The translations under genes and the position numbers were made by a program. From positions 118,389,879-118,453,878 of the forward strand of contig NC_072896.1 in assembly GCF_027943255.1 (NCBI RefSeq): a stretch of 64,000 bases of DNA, read 5' to 3'. A model generated the notes under the pieces. That model worked only from the letters and a program-made list of their open reading frames with translations, was not told the origin of the DNA and did no database searches. The first letter of the stretch is position 1, and the number at the start of each line of letters is the position of its first letter. Shown here in pieces: positions 33,512 through 45,800 of this stretch. This DNA comes from Anastrepha obliqua (Eukaryota > Arthropoda > Insecta > Diptera > Tephritidae).

Positions 33512-34639
33512 TTTCATCCTATTACCTCCTTAAATTTCTGAGATTCTTTTTTTTTATACCCTGTATATGCGTACATTCACCTACCCTTTACATGTTTGAT
33601 TCTATGCATGCATAACCTCGCGCGTACGGTTTCTTTTTCTCTTTCTCTTCTTCTTCTTCCCTTGTTCTTCCTCTCCTTCTTCTTCTGTTCTTCTCTTTGT
33701 TCTTCTATCTTTTAATTAGCCTATTGTCCATTTGTCTGCTACGCTACATTTGCTTTATCTGTTACCCAACATTTACAAAAGGAAAAAAAACGAAGTAACT
33801 CATACGCCCCTGCAACGGCTATAATCGGCTATATATCATTGACGTCAGTTTCGCTTTTGGCTATGCGCTCTCGTCTTTCCAGCTGCGCCCAAAAACAGAT
33901 TTTTTTTTAGTTTTACGCTTTTGTAGCTACCCTACCCACCACTTTTCGCTTTCACATCATTGTCAGCATATATCCTGCCGTGACACGACTGTCATTACCA
34001 AAGCAAAAAATGCTCTTTTATGATTGTCTTGCTTCACTTTGTTGCTTTCAACAATCTCAACAAGGCATCCTCTTGATGGTTTTGCGGAAAATCACATGCG
34101 TCTAATGTACAAACACAAACTCGCATGTTTACATGCCTATTTATAGAAACACGTCTACATATTTACTTTAGTTTTCTTATACGAACAAGGCTCATTTGCG
34201 TAGTTTACTTAGCCATGATTATATAATTTTCGTCAAACAAAGCACTTAATTAGTTGAATATGTTTATGGGCGTGCGTTCACTTTGCTTCGCCAGTGCGTT
34301 TTTGAGGAGTACTCGTTTCTATATTTGGACTAATTATTAAATCGACGTCGCTGAAAAGTTCTATAAATTTGTAAGTGAAGATTATGAAGTCATTTCTTAT
34401 GGGTGGATTATAAAACTTCACCACCTTTTGGGTATAAATCTAGTCAGCGTTGCTAACTTTTTAATTAAAAAAAGCATCAAAACTAGGGAAAATCATTCGA
34501 CTACACTAAAAAAACTATTTTTTTTTAAATTTAATAGTATTTTTTCGTAACAGTATATTTTTCACAAAACTAAAAACAAAAAAATAGTTGACCACCTTTT
34601 CTAAAGACCATCATCTCAGATTTCATTAAATTTATTTCC
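33512..34639. other. No gene recognised
   Basis: Mixed AT-rich sequence with pyrimidine-rich TTCTTC tracts near 33630-33710. No coding pattern or repeat similarity was recognised. Confidence 0.5.
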
Positions 34640-35408
34640 ATGTTTCACTCAGTGCAACATATCTCTAGTTTTTTATTCATAGATTGCAAGACATTAGGAT
34701 TATCCGCCATGAGAACAATATCATCAGGGTATAGAAGAAGGCGTACTTTCAAATAGTCATGTAGATCATTCAGGTATAATGTGAAGAGCAATGGAGATAA
34801 CGGACAACCTTGTTTTACCCCTGTACCGGTTTCAAAGTAATCTGATACTTCCCTTCCAGTGGAAACTGCTATTTTCGTATTCGAATAAATATTTTTAATC
34901 AGATTTGTTATTTTGTTGGATAATCCCATCAGCCGAACTTATAAATTAATGGCCTCCTGGGTACTCTGCCTAAAGCCGCTCTAAAATCCACAAAGTATGT
35001 ATAAACTTTGGCTTGAAATTCAGTGAGCAAGTTGATGTTTTCTATCCAGTTTGTATGTCTTGCATTAATCAATCCCATTAAAACTTTTGCGATACAGTTC
35101 ATAAAGGATATTACCCGATAATTATTTGCTATATTTGCATTTTCTTTTTTAAAGATTGGGAAAACTATTGTTTTAAAAATGCTTCGTCGATTCTTCCGGT
35201 CTCGAAGATGATGGTGTATACTTTCGTTAGCCTCATGATAAATCTTGTTGAGGCAGCCTTTAGTAGCACATAAGGTATTCTATTTTCTTCAGGTGCTTTG
35301 TGTGTTTTAGCATTTTTAAGTATTTGTTCGTCTTCGCTTATTGTTCCATCTTTATCAAGGTCCGTATCTGAATGCAAAGTAGCTCCATAATGACCTACAT
35401 ACAGTTTT
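34640..35408 (-). mobile_element. LINE reverse-transcriptase relic
   Basis: Minus-strand frames give KTHKAPEENRIPYVLLKAAS (consensus KSPGxDxIPYELLK), IFKKENANIANNYRVISF, VDFRAALGRVPRRPLI, GTGVKQGCPLSPLLFTLYLN, and LLLYPDDIVLMA. These are successive reverse-transcriptase blocks. The active box is YPDD instead of YADD, with frameshifts between blocks. A family A SINE abuts its upstream end at 35409. Confidence 0.8.
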
Positions 35409-35612
35409 AAGCCAACTCCGAACGGCAAATGGTTTTTTATGAAGAGCTTTTTCATTGCAGAACTACACTCGGAGGCTTGCCATTGCCTACCAAGGGGCGA
35501 CCGCTATTAGAAAAAACGTTTTGCTATCATTTTGTTGTTTCATCCATGGAGACTCGAACCTACGCACACCCGAACGGTAGTCACGCTCCAACCCATACGG
35601 CTTCGGCGGCTG
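35409..35612 (-). mobile_element. tRNA-derived SINE (family A), copy 3, 3'-truncated
   Basis: The reverse complement shows the tRNA-like head (GCCGAAGCCGTATGGGTTGG and AGGTTCGAGTCTCCATGG) and body up to CCGTTCGGAGTTGGCTT, then stops, so the last ~100 bp of the family consensus are missing. It sits directly against the LINE relic ending at 35408. Confidence 0.8.
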
Positions 35613-35889
35613 CCATCACTTTCAACTTATAGCCACCAAATTGACTGCAAGTCATATTTCACACTAATTATTTTCTCTTTTTAAGCCGTTTTTTATGTGG
35701 AGCAATGCATTTACGAATTTTGCATAACCTCTGCAGCGGAATTGCTTACTGCTATATTTTTAAAACAGAGCAGCTGCGTCTTAACTTGAATCCAACCTTC
35801 TGAAGTAGACCCAGTGTGACTCTAAGCCATTAAATAAATATTTCTCCGTCAACGGTCAAACATTAAATATTTCACAGTTTTAACTGTCT

Positions 35890-36448
35890 ATGGGAAAAGC
35901 GTTCAGAAAAAAATCACTAAATCTTGCGCATAAAGCACCAAGTTGGTAACTATAAGTTTAGCTGGGTACCTGGCCATAGGAACATAGAAGGAAATAAGAA
36001 ATCTGATGAATTGGCAAGACAGGCGGCATCCTATAACGAATCCGAAGCGGTAAAAATAGGCTGTCCCCAAAGAGAGCGCAAAAGAGAGATCAGGCAGTTA
36101 ACAGATGTACTAACGCGGATATATACGAAATAATTAAACAAATCGTGGCCCAATTTCAACAAATCTAGAACTGACGAGTTGTTAAGAAAGAAACAAACAG
36201 ACATATTTAGAATTACTTCAACAATAACCGGCCACTGGCCTTTGGGAAACCATGCCAAGAAGATGAGTTGGCCGCACAACGATAGATGTAAAACCTGGCA
36301 TGAAGAAGACTCTAAGGAAATAGTCTTTCACTATCTGAGTGAGTGCCCAAATCTGGGTGCTGTACGACATAGAATGCGGGATGGAAAGGATAAGTTTTTG
36401 GGTTTGAGGAATGAGATTTTTTTTGTTCTTTATAACCAGGGAAAGTAG
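35890..36448 (+). mobile_element. LINE RNase H and C-terminal domain, 5'-truncated
   Basis: Frames give FSWVPGHRNIEGNKKSDELA (RNase H motif) and TGHWPLGNHAKKMSW, then an H/C-rich finger with HYLSECPNLGAVRHRM and a stop at ...LYNQGK. The domain order matches LINEs that carry RNase H after the RT. An internal stop near 36130 breaks it. Confidence 0.75.
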
Positions 36449-36533
36449 TTAAATTTGGAAAAGTGCTTTACGTGGGATTCGAACCCACAACCTCTGGGAT
36501 AGCAGGCTAGTGCACTACGCTAGGCTATCGCAG
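36449..36533 (-). other. Antisense tRNA-like sequence in the 3' end of a LINE
   Basis: Just after the LINE stop codon, GTTAAATTTGGAAAAGTGC leads into the reverse complement of a tRNA-like sequence with T-arm GTGGGTTCGAATCCCAC. The same arrangement occurs at 33420-33511 and 28680-28793. It may be part of the LINE 3' UTR or a SINE that shares the LINE 3' end. Confidence 0.6.
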
Positions 36534-36566
36534 TGCATATTTTTATAGCCCTATTAAATTTAAATA

Positions 36567-37140
36567 TTGGGTTTGGGAATAGGTTTTGCTCTATAAAATT
36601 ATGTTAATTGTATTTTTAGGAATATTTAATTTTTTATTTATTTTGAGGCCTAGAAATGGAATACCCAGGAGGCAAAAAAGAACATTTTCGACACCTGCTC
36701 TTCTTTGCTTTTTATCGACGTCAAAAAGCTGCCGAAGCAGCTCGGGACATTTGCAACGTGTATGGAGAAGTTGTCATAGGCAAGTCTACTGCACGAAAAT
36801 GATAGCAAAGCTCAAAAATGGGGACTTTGACGTCGCTGAAACGTCCCGCAGCGAAAGACCCTCTGCATTCGATGAAGAACGTCTCAAATCACTTTTGAAG
36901 GAGAACGGTCGCCAAACCAGTCGTGAATTGGTGGAAAAAATAAATTGCGATCACAAACGGATTCTCAGTCACTTTCGTTCAATGGGAGTTATCACGAGCT
37001 CAACGTAAAAATCGAGGAAAATCGCCTTCAAGTTGCTACTCAGCATCTCGTCCGCCATCGAGGCAAGACGCGGTCATAAATAACGCTTTTTGCGCCTTAT
37101 CGTCACAGGAGATGAGAAATGACGCCTATACATCAATATT

Positions 37141-37175
<35 letters not shown>

Positions 37176-39802
37176 TATATAATAAATAGTACATAGTAAG
37201 ACTAAGGTCTTTTAATAGTACTTCAACAATATTATAAAAAACTGGAATGTTTTTAACATACAAGTTTCTTAATCTAAATTTTACACCAGTTCATTTACAA
37301 ATCAATCCAATAAATTTAACTTAACTATAATAATAAGAAGAAGAAAAAAGCAGTAGGAAAAGAAAAAAAGGATTAGAGAATGTAAAGAGAAATGTAATGC
37401 GCTACTTTAATGCAATCAAACACTTTTAAAATAATTATAGACTTGTGCCCTGAAGTTAGATCTGTTAAGTCCAGCCTTCACAGTGTCGGGTAATGAGTTC
37501 CACACTTTAACAGCGTTAATGAAAAATAATCTAGATGATGGTAGGTAATTCAATTTTGGAACGATGAATTTGTTGTGTCTGCGAGACCTTATTGGCATCA
37601 ACTTCTCTGTCAGATAGGGAGAAGACTTGAATAATGTAAGTTTGCACAAAAATATGCAATTTCTAGCAGACAAATAACTATTAAGGCAACATCCCAGTAA
37701 CCTTGATCGCCATGCAGAGATATGGTCATATCTGCCAATCCCATATACAAACCGCGTGGCGTTATTAAATGCCACATTAAGTTTATGGCAAGATGTGGAG
37801 TCGAGTTTGCTGTATACCACCTCAGAGTACGTAATGAGATGCATAATTAGCTGGATAACTAATTTGCGCCTCATTTTCTCTGGCGTGAATGTTGCAGAGA
37901 CTCTCAGCTTACGCAATGTAGCATAAATGTTCCCCACAACCCTATTTATATGGTCAGCACAGGTAAGTTTTGTGTTGAGAATAACCCAAAATTTTTTACC
38001 TTATCCATAAAGGTAAGGGAACTTGTACCTATCCACAATTTAGGGATATTGTCAACATGCACAACACTATTACATATAGGTAAGACATATGACTTTGACG
38101 CGTTCAGACATAAAGAGTTATCATTAGCCTATACAGAAATAGCAGACAAATCACTGTTTATTTTGAAACATAAATCTTCAACGAGACCAATACGACTGGA
38201 CAAGTACAATTGTATATCATCAGCATACGCATGGACATTCACATACTGACAAACGTTAAAAACATCATTGACAAAAAGACTGAATAAAAGCGGACCAAGG
38301 ATAGACCCTTGCGGAACTCCAGTGTATACGTATCTAGACTGAGATGTTGATTTACTGGTCTTGACCTTCTGCGTTCTGTCACTAAGGTAGCTGGGCATGA
38401 GCTTCACCGCACTGTCTTTGAAGCCGAAATAGTGTTTAAGCTTCAAACATAATAATTTGTGATTCACTGAGTCAAATGCTTTAGAAAAGTCAAGTAAACA
38501 AAGTAGAGTCAAGTCTCCGTTGTCAAAACTAATTCTAATGTCGTCCATTATTTTAACCATTGCAGTCGAGCAACTGTGACTTTGTTTAAAGCCAGATTGT
38601 AGTGGAGAGAGTAAACGATTGTTCTGTACAAATGATGAAATTTGCGTGGCCATCAAGTTTTCGCAAACTTTGGAAAATGCGGGCAGTATGCTGATAGGTC
38701 TATAGTCACAAGCATAAATAGCATTTGTCTTTTTTGCGACTGGGAAACTATAGACTTTTTCCATACTGCTGGGAAATATGAACTAGTCAAGCAATGGTTT
38801 ATTATATGGGTAAGGGGTCCTATTATATATTGTATGTCTATACGGACGACTTTTAGCGAGATGCCATCATCGCCTACAGCATTAGACTTTATTTTGGATA
38901 AAGCTTTCAGGACATCTACCTCACTAACTGTCAAAAATTGAAACTGTTCTTTTAGAGTAGTACAAAGTGAGGACTCTTTTAAAATAGGAGCACAATTTGT
39001 TTTCTTACCAACACTAATGAAGTAGTCATTAAGTTCATCAAGGTCAATCTCACATTCGAAACTTTCCTTGTCATGGATTTTAAATTATTTTAGGTTGCGC
39101 CACAGTTCTCTTGTTGGAAGTGACGGATCAAGTTTTGAGTAACTGTACCAACGTTTCGCTTGTCGTATTATTGCAGTGGTTTCATTTCGGACTACCTTGT
39201 ACCGACGCCAAGAAGTATCCGTCAAGTTTTTTCTCCACTTAGCATAACACTTGTTGCGCTTTCTAATGGCAGCTCGAACTTTCGAGTTGTACCAAGGACA
39301 TGAACTATTTAAAAAGAAGCAAAGAAAGGAGTGATAGGTTCCAGGAGATACGCCAAAACTGAGAGCCAAGCCGAATCAAGGTTATTCGACTGAAAAGGCC
39401 TAAACGACATGGTCAAACCATACTCCTTCACGAAAACGCCAAGCCCTATATTGCACAAATCGTCACAGCCGCAGTCCAATCGCTCGAATGGGAGGTCTTT
39501 CAGCATACGCCGTATTCTCTGTAGCTTGCACCGACCGACTACCATCTTTTCCGCTCCCTGTAAAACCATATGAAGGGCGTTACCTTCGATAACAAAGATG
39601 TACTTAAAAACTGACTCAACATCTTCTTTGACACTAGACTAGGCTATTTTTGGCGGCACGGCATCAACAAATAGGTCGAGAGGTGGAAAGATGTTGTAAA
39701 TGGTAAGGGCGTATATATAATTGATTAACTTACTGATGTAATTATTGTTTTTTGTTTGAATAAAAGTCTGTAAAAACACTACGAACTTATTCCCCAACCT
39801 AA
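36567..39802 (+). mobile_element. Mariner element split by a nested LINE
   Basis: The left end TTGGGTTTGGGAATAGGT is preceded by TA (36565-36566); the right end, reversed, is TTAGGTTGGGGAATAAGT, followed by TA (39803-39804). The transposase start at 36656 gives HLLFFAFYRRQKAAEAARDI, DVAETSRSERPSAFDEERLK and LIVTGDEK followed by a stop where W is expected. Similarity halts at about 37137 and resumes at about 39370 with HENAKPYIAQIVTAAVQSLE and APTDYHLFRSL. Some central sequence is missing. It differs in TIR and protein from the element at 31424 and is inactive. Confidence 0.85.
37138..39330 (-). mobile_element. LINE (CR1/L2-like) nested in the mariner
   Basis: The 3' end is marked by a (TAAA)n tail (plus-strand TTTA repeat, 37138-37176). 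Minus-strand frames in order: WYNSKVRAAIRKRNKCYAKW linker, IKSNAVGDDGISLKV, DYRPISILPAFSKVCENLM, LLDFSKAFDSVNHKLL, TGVPQGSILGPLLFSLFVND, an intact AYADDIQLY, and a C-terminal NYLPSSRLFFINAVKVWNSL block ending near 37416. A 211-codon stretch of RT is still open. The 5' part is truncated around 39330. Family placement is by resemblance only. Confidence 0.85.
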
Positions 39803-40155
39803 TACCATAAAATACAAGTTTGAAGTGACCAAAATTTTCGTTGATTTTTGAATTTTTTTACTTAAAATAATTATCAAAAAATGGCGAATCGCTTGGCTAA
39901 TCGAGGCCGCCGAATAAGACTAATATAACTCCCTAAAACTACTGCACCCAACAGCCTTTAACAAGCCGTATTTAAAAGTCAAATAGATATGATACAAAGC
40001 GTGCAATAAAAAGCAGACCAAAATATTTAGATGCTTCTCTAAACCAGTAAGCTAATTGGCCTTTCTCCCAACTAAACATTGCTTCCAAGCTAATTTTTAC
40101 TATTTACCTACCACTCAAGGTCCTTTGTTCCACTTAGGAACTACCGGAGATTATA

Positions 40156-40740
40156 CAGGGTCCGCCATATAACTTTACGGAATTAAAAATGCTATAAAAA
40201 AGAAACGACTCAATATTTTTCCAAACTGTTTTTTTTATTTTGAAGTACAATCCTTCCGGTTAATGATGGAAGACAGCTTCATCCATATGGCTGCCTCGGC
40301 TAGCCATGCACTATCCCATACGATCGGTCCAATTTTTCAACACATTTTCGATTGTATGCGGCTGTATTTCAGCTATGACATCGCTCGGCCACAGCAGCAA
40401 TATTTTCGGGTGTACGCACGGTTTTTGGTCGGTCACGCGTTGGTTTGTCAATAAGCAACCCAGTTTCTCTTCCTTTTTTCGCAAAGAAACGCACATACGC
40501 TTCATTCGGTGCTTTTCTTCGTCCCATTGCCGTACGTAATTTTCGTACACATTCTGCAACATTACCATGATTTTCAAAGTAATGTCGCAATATTTCCCAG
40601 CGTTCTTTGAGCGTATACACAACCATTTTTATTCAGCGGAAGAATAAAACTAGTTTTCTGTCAAATCAGATGACAGCTAAGTGCTACCATTCTTCAAATA
40701 ATACCTAGTTCAAATCCGTAAGAATACCATTTGGTCGAAG
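40156..40740 (-). mobile_element. Internally deleted transposon of the DD41D-like mariner group
   Basis: Starts after TA at 40154-40155 with CAGGGTCCGCCATATAAC. On the minus strand a start at 40626 encodes VYTLKERWEILRHYFENHGN, ECVRKLRTAMGRRKAP and a PENIAAVAE end. This is joined directly to the C-terminal QPHTIENVLKNWTDRMGYCM region. The whole catalytic core is missing. The right end is degenerate. Confidence 0.75.
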
Positions 40741-42723
40741 GCCAAACCTCAAATTAAATCAAATATCTAAAATATCAGAAACCGATTTTTGTGGATAGCG
40801 GAAAGCAAGTTTATTGCAATTATCCGCATCTGGCACTCTTCAAATTCTTTCTAAATTAATATGAAGAGCAATTTATGTATCCAAAATTCTTTAAGTGAGA
40901 GTATTTGCTGAAAATGACAATTTTGGAGGAACATTTCATAAGCTGAAGTATTTACTTGAAACGCACTTGACTTTCGCCTTCGGGGAGAGGCATATTGAGC
41001 CCACTTGAGACATGAGAAAATATTCACTAAAGGACTTGGTACCCATACTTTGGCACTTCGGCATTTCGATTAACCCATACCCTCGATGGCGCATTGTTAT
41101 ATGCCATACAAATTTATATGTACAAATCCAAAAAAAAACTTAGTGAAATGCCCCTCATTAGTTTTCTTTTCTTCTTTTATTAAGCATTTTTCAAGCATTT
41201 TATTGCTTTTCACCTTCGACATATTAACATTTTTTTCCGCCTGCACTTTATTACCTTTACGCCACCTCTTCTGACGTGCACTTCAGTTTATTTTGCCAAC
41301 AAAGTAACTTCCACCGCTTGCCGCGGTTGGTCGGACGACACTCCCACTGCGTATGTTGCCACGTTGGTTATGCAACCTTGACTACCAGACTAATTGCTGT
41401 GCGCGTACACATACATATACACTTTGCACTTTTTCTGCTAACCATATGCCTGTATAGAACAACCTTTGCACACTTACGAACGTACGCCTAAATGTATACC
41501 TTTGGTATGGAAACAAAGCTACGCACTAGAGAATAGCGACTAATAATTGTGTTTCTGCTCCAAATACGCTACACATCGCCCCATGACGCTTCAAATACGC
41601 TTGTTAAACAACGCTCATTTAGTGCACAATGTTGCATGTATGTATGTGTGTATGCGTGTATGTAACAAAATACATTCCTACGATTATACAGCGACTCATT
41701 TACAAAGGCACACTTTCCTAGGTTGCTTTGGTGCTATTTTATGCAGGCGTTTATCTGCGTCTAATTGCTGTTATATTCTCGTACATTTTGCGCCTTGTTC
41801 AGTGATGTTTTCACTCCCTCAACATGTTGCTCGTTCCTCTGCTCACCGTCTCTCTGTCATTATGTCACTGTCTCATTCATTCGCATTTACGCTGGCGGTT
41901 GTTTGTTGGCATTTATTACGCTTCACATCGCTTTGATGTCAAATGCAGGTTGGCATTCTAATAGGGCAACCTGGTAAACGGAGCTGCTCATTTCGGCCAC
42001 AGGTGGCAAATTGTTATGCAAATTTGTTGCTAGTAATTATATACAAGCATATCGACTTGCATGTGTACTGTCATGAAATTACGCACACATTTTGCTTGTT
42101 GATTGCATTGATCAAAAGTCATATGTGTCTTGATGTTAGTTATTGTTGTGAATAGGTGGGTTGAACCTAGCAATAATGGAGCTTCGGCTATCTACTAGAA
42201 ATTGTTTCCGCTAATTAATACAACGCAGTCAAATATAAGAAAATCTTGGAGACAGGCTGGAGTATACTATAGATCCATTTTTGAAATTTAGCTTATCACC
42301 AAACACTTCATTTAAAGACTCAACGCTTTTGCATGTAGTGTGGCATATGGCACGTCCTGCTGAAATCAAATGACTTGCAGACCACGCACGTACGTGAACA
42401 CGCACACATGATTACATACAAGTAATAGCTAAATTTTCTGAGGCTTTGAAGAAGTATGGTCCGAGGTTTTAAAATTGCTCGATACAAGGAGAATAGAAAG
42501 GGCGAGAGACAAAGATGAGAAGAGAATAATGATGAAAAAGTTTACTTGTGCAATTCAAGAATATAGCCCGAAATTACTGGCATAAAATAACGCAGCGAAA
42601 AAATTATTTTAACATCGCAGCTCCTTCTTGCAAACAAGCAAAAGGGGTAGAAATCAGATAATAGCGAAGCGAACATTTCTCAACATTGTTGAAGCTTGCG
42701 ATGATGAATAACCAAGAATGATA
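40741..42723. other. No gene recognised
   Basis: Mixed sequence with (TG/CA)-rich patches. Several open frames exist (the longest 129 codons at 41547-41936) but are Cys/His/Leu-rich without a pattern I recognise. Confidence 0.5.
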
Positions 42724-43431
42724 CAGGGTGGGCCATATAGCTTTTGCTTTTTGAATCACCTATTTTTTTGAGGATGATAACACAAATGACATGTCAAATG
42801 TGTTCATAATTTACTTAAAGATTTGACATTTACGAAATGGGGCGCTATACGCTTGAACAAAATTGGGAAATATGGAAAACCTATTTCCAAAGTGGTGAGT
42901 CTTCTTCTTCTTCCGCGGTTACAGTAAATGGCGAGCGTTATCGTGACATGCTCAACGAGTTTTTGTTTCCAAAAATTGAAGAGGATGACATGGACGACAT
43001 TTTGTTTCATCAGAACGGTGCAACTTGTCACACTGACAAAGTTACACTCGAGCCTTTGCCTACCGTTTTTGAATTCCGATATCAATTGGCCGCCTCGGAG
43101 CTATGATTTAAGCCCGTTGGACTATTTTTTGTGGGGAGCCCTTAAGGACAAATGCTATGCGAACCATCCAGAGACGATTGATGCTTTGAAACACGAAATC
43201 GAAGTTGCCATTCATGCAATTGGAGCCCAAACAATCGAAAATGTGCTTAATAATTGAGTTGATCGAATGGCCTACTGTAAAGCGAGTCGTGGCAGTCATT
43301 TGAACGATACTATTTTTCATTTATAAATGACAATGTTCAATCTTCAAAATAAAAAAAAAAAGTTTGAAAAGATATTGATTAGTTTTTTTTTATAGCTGAT
43401 TCAAAACGCAAATTTTACATGGCCCACCCTA
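42724..43431 (+). mobile_element. 708-bp deletion derivative of a DD41D-like mariner
   Basis: The ends CAGGGTGGGCCATATAGC and, reversed, TAGGGTGGGCCATGTAAA are flanked by TA at 42722-42723 and 43432-43433. The transposase start GRYTLEQNWEIWKTYFQSGE jumps to VTVNGERYRDMLNEFLFPKI, DILFHQNGATCHTDKV, NWPPRSYDLSPLDYFLWGAL and TIENVLNNW. In intact relatives 41 residues separate the Asp of QDGATCH from the Asp of TPLD. Here several residues are lost, the first Asp is Asn (HQNG) and a frameshift separates the last part. Confidence 0.85.
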
Positions 43432-43499
43432 TAGAATACGAGATTGCGCCTCCCTAAGAGCCATAAAAAAGGAGAGGAAGAGCGAGCGAAATTAAGAAA

Positions 43500-44423
43500 A
43501 GGGTGATTAGATGGGAGGTAATTTTTCCAAGGGTGTTTTTGGCAGATCACGCGTGACTAATGTCAAACTAAATACATACATACTTTTTTCAGTATTTATT
43601 GAGATTTCATCATGGAAAGTCTTACGTCTCAAAAACGTTTAGAAATCGTAAAATTGTATTACGAAAATCGATGCTCTGTGAAAAGTGTTCATCGCACGCT
43701 CAGGTCAACTTATGCTGGTCAGCGATGAGATTCATTTTTACTTCGTCAATGAGCAAACCGCAGTCATTTAATTACAGTCATCACATCCATTGAAAACAAC
43801 CGTTTGGTGCGGCCTATGGGCTGGAGGAGTCATCGGCTCATATTTCTTCAAAGGGGATACTGGTGCCAATGTAACAGTGAATGGCGAACGCTACTGCGCT
43901 ATGATAAAGGACTTTTTGATGCCGGAAGTTGAAGTCCGTGATCTCCAAAACATTTGGTTCCAACAAGACGTCGTATGGCGCCACTTGTCATACAACTAGA
44001 CAGCCCATGAAACAATGGATTTACTACGTTGTCGTTTCGGTGAGCGATTTCTCTCGAGTCCCGGCCCAGTCGATTGGCCATCAAGATCGTGTGGTATCAC
44101 ATCTTTGGACTTTTATTTGTGTGCGTATGTGAAGTCTTAATGCTTTGTGGATCAACCAGCTTCGATTGAGGTATTGGAAGCCAACATTACTAAAGTTGTT
44201 CAAGAGACACCGACGCAAGTACTCCTACGAGTCATTTAAAATTGGCGTTTACGGATGGCCGAATGAAGGCGCAGTTGCGGCCAACATTTAAAAAGGATTA
44301 TCTTTAAAAATAAATGTCATGAATGGTTCTACATAAAAACTATAAAGATTACCCAATGAATTTGAGCTTTCGTTGTTGTATGTCAATTTAAATTCGATTA
44401 GAATCCTAAACTGGTCACCCTTT
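43500..44423 (+). mobile_element. Second DD41D-like mariner relic
   Basis: A start near 43612 gives ESLTSQKRLEIVKLYYENRC. After a deletion come LSDEIHFYFVNEQ, TTVWCGLWAGGVIGSYFFKG, VTVNGERYCAMIKDFLMPEV, NIWFQQD and VDWPSRSCGITSLDFYLCAY. Frameshifts and stops are frequent. Approximate ends GGGTGATTAGATGG (43501) and the reversed GGGTGACCAGTTTAGG (near 44420) are weakly similar. Protein and ends differ from its neighbour at 42724, so it is a separate family or older lineage. Confidence 0.7.
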
Positions 44424-44868
44424 CGTAAGTTACTAGTAACTAATGAGACTTCTTGAGAGTCCACAGAAAGGGCTTTTGGCGCAAAAACTGATGATGTTTG
44501 ATTTCCGGCTAGGAAATCTTTTTGCTTCATTCAACTTCGCTTGATGCAAAAAAAGAATAAATAAATATATTTAATTCAGTGAAAAAAGTTTATGTACCAT
44601 AATTTTACTATACTCGAAGGTGCCGCCAAGTCTCCTAAATTAATAAAAATAAGGCTTTGTTAGTAGTTCCATTTGGAAATTACTTGCTCGCTATTAAGCT
44701 AATCAAGAAGCAGAAGTTTTTCTTTAAATGTGAAACACACAGAATCTCATTTTGCTATTTTTTAATTGCCTCGAGTCTTTATATTGTCTTTTACTTTTAT
44801 TTTTCTTCGCTAAGATTTGGCTGCAAGCAATTACGACTGCTGTTAGATGCAAGCGTAGATATTTACAT

Positions 44869-45104
44869 AAGGTGGCGCAGAATTAATCATTTAACTTAGT
44901 TTTTGAATAAATTTTTTTTATTAAATAAAAATAAAAATAAATGATTTAGAGTTAAGGAAATCTTTATTTCGCCTTCACGCGCTCCATTGCTTGTCTGTTT
45001 GTTTGCAGCTGTCTCGATTACAAATGTCAAATATGATTGACGTACAACGCAATGTGCAAAAATTATAAAATCTTCCGATGGGGTGATTAATTTTGCGCCA
45101 CCTT
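44869..45104. mobile_element. MITE-like element with ~21-bp TIRs
   Basis: The ends AAGGTGGCGCAGAATTAATC and, reversed, AAGGTGGCGCAAAATTAATC differ at one position. Internal sequence is AT-rich at one side with no transposase signature. Length about 235 bp. Superfamily not determined. Confidence 0.75.
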
Positions 45105-45800
45105 GTATGTTTACATTTTTTGCAGCCGTATTTTTATTTACATATTTATTTGTGAATTTCCATTTCAGCTTTTCAACACACAAAAAACAGCAAACAAGCA
45201 GACATTTATTGCTCTTGAAATATTGACAGAAAAAATCTCCCAGCGCATTGACAAGGAGTGCAACTGAGAGACGAAGGCCAACACTGGCTCATTGGTTGTC
45301 TATTTTTATGAGTTTGTGTTTGTGTTTGTGTTTGCCCTACGCGACAACATTGAAATATGTCTATGTTTGATTGCCAATCGTATTTATGAGGCCATCGATG
45401 TCAACTCAAACTGATGAGTTGTGTTAAATCTAAATTGCTTTTCAAGCTGATCTAAGTAGAGGAAAGAATAGATGTATAGTGGAATGCAAAGCAATTTTGT
45501 TAGATGGGGCAAAAGTGCCATATTCAGAACAAAGAGAGAATTATAGATTTTTGCGGTCTGAGATTGAAAAGTGATTGTGTGTGAGTAACAGGCATCTCAT
45601 GTAACGAAGCTGGAGTGCAAATAAATTAGAAAATGTAATAGAAGTGTTAGGGAAGAGAGAAATTTATGAGTAAGAGAATATCTAACAAGATTTGAGAGAA
45701 ATTACAGATAGAAAAATTGATATTCTAACTCATATTCATATTAATATTAATACTCTTATTCGTATCTGAATTTATCTATAGCCATTTTCGCATTCGTACT

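Noticed and set aside
41547..41936. 129-codon plus-strand ORF
   Set aside because: Composition-driven, overlapping other frames of similar quality, no recognised domain.
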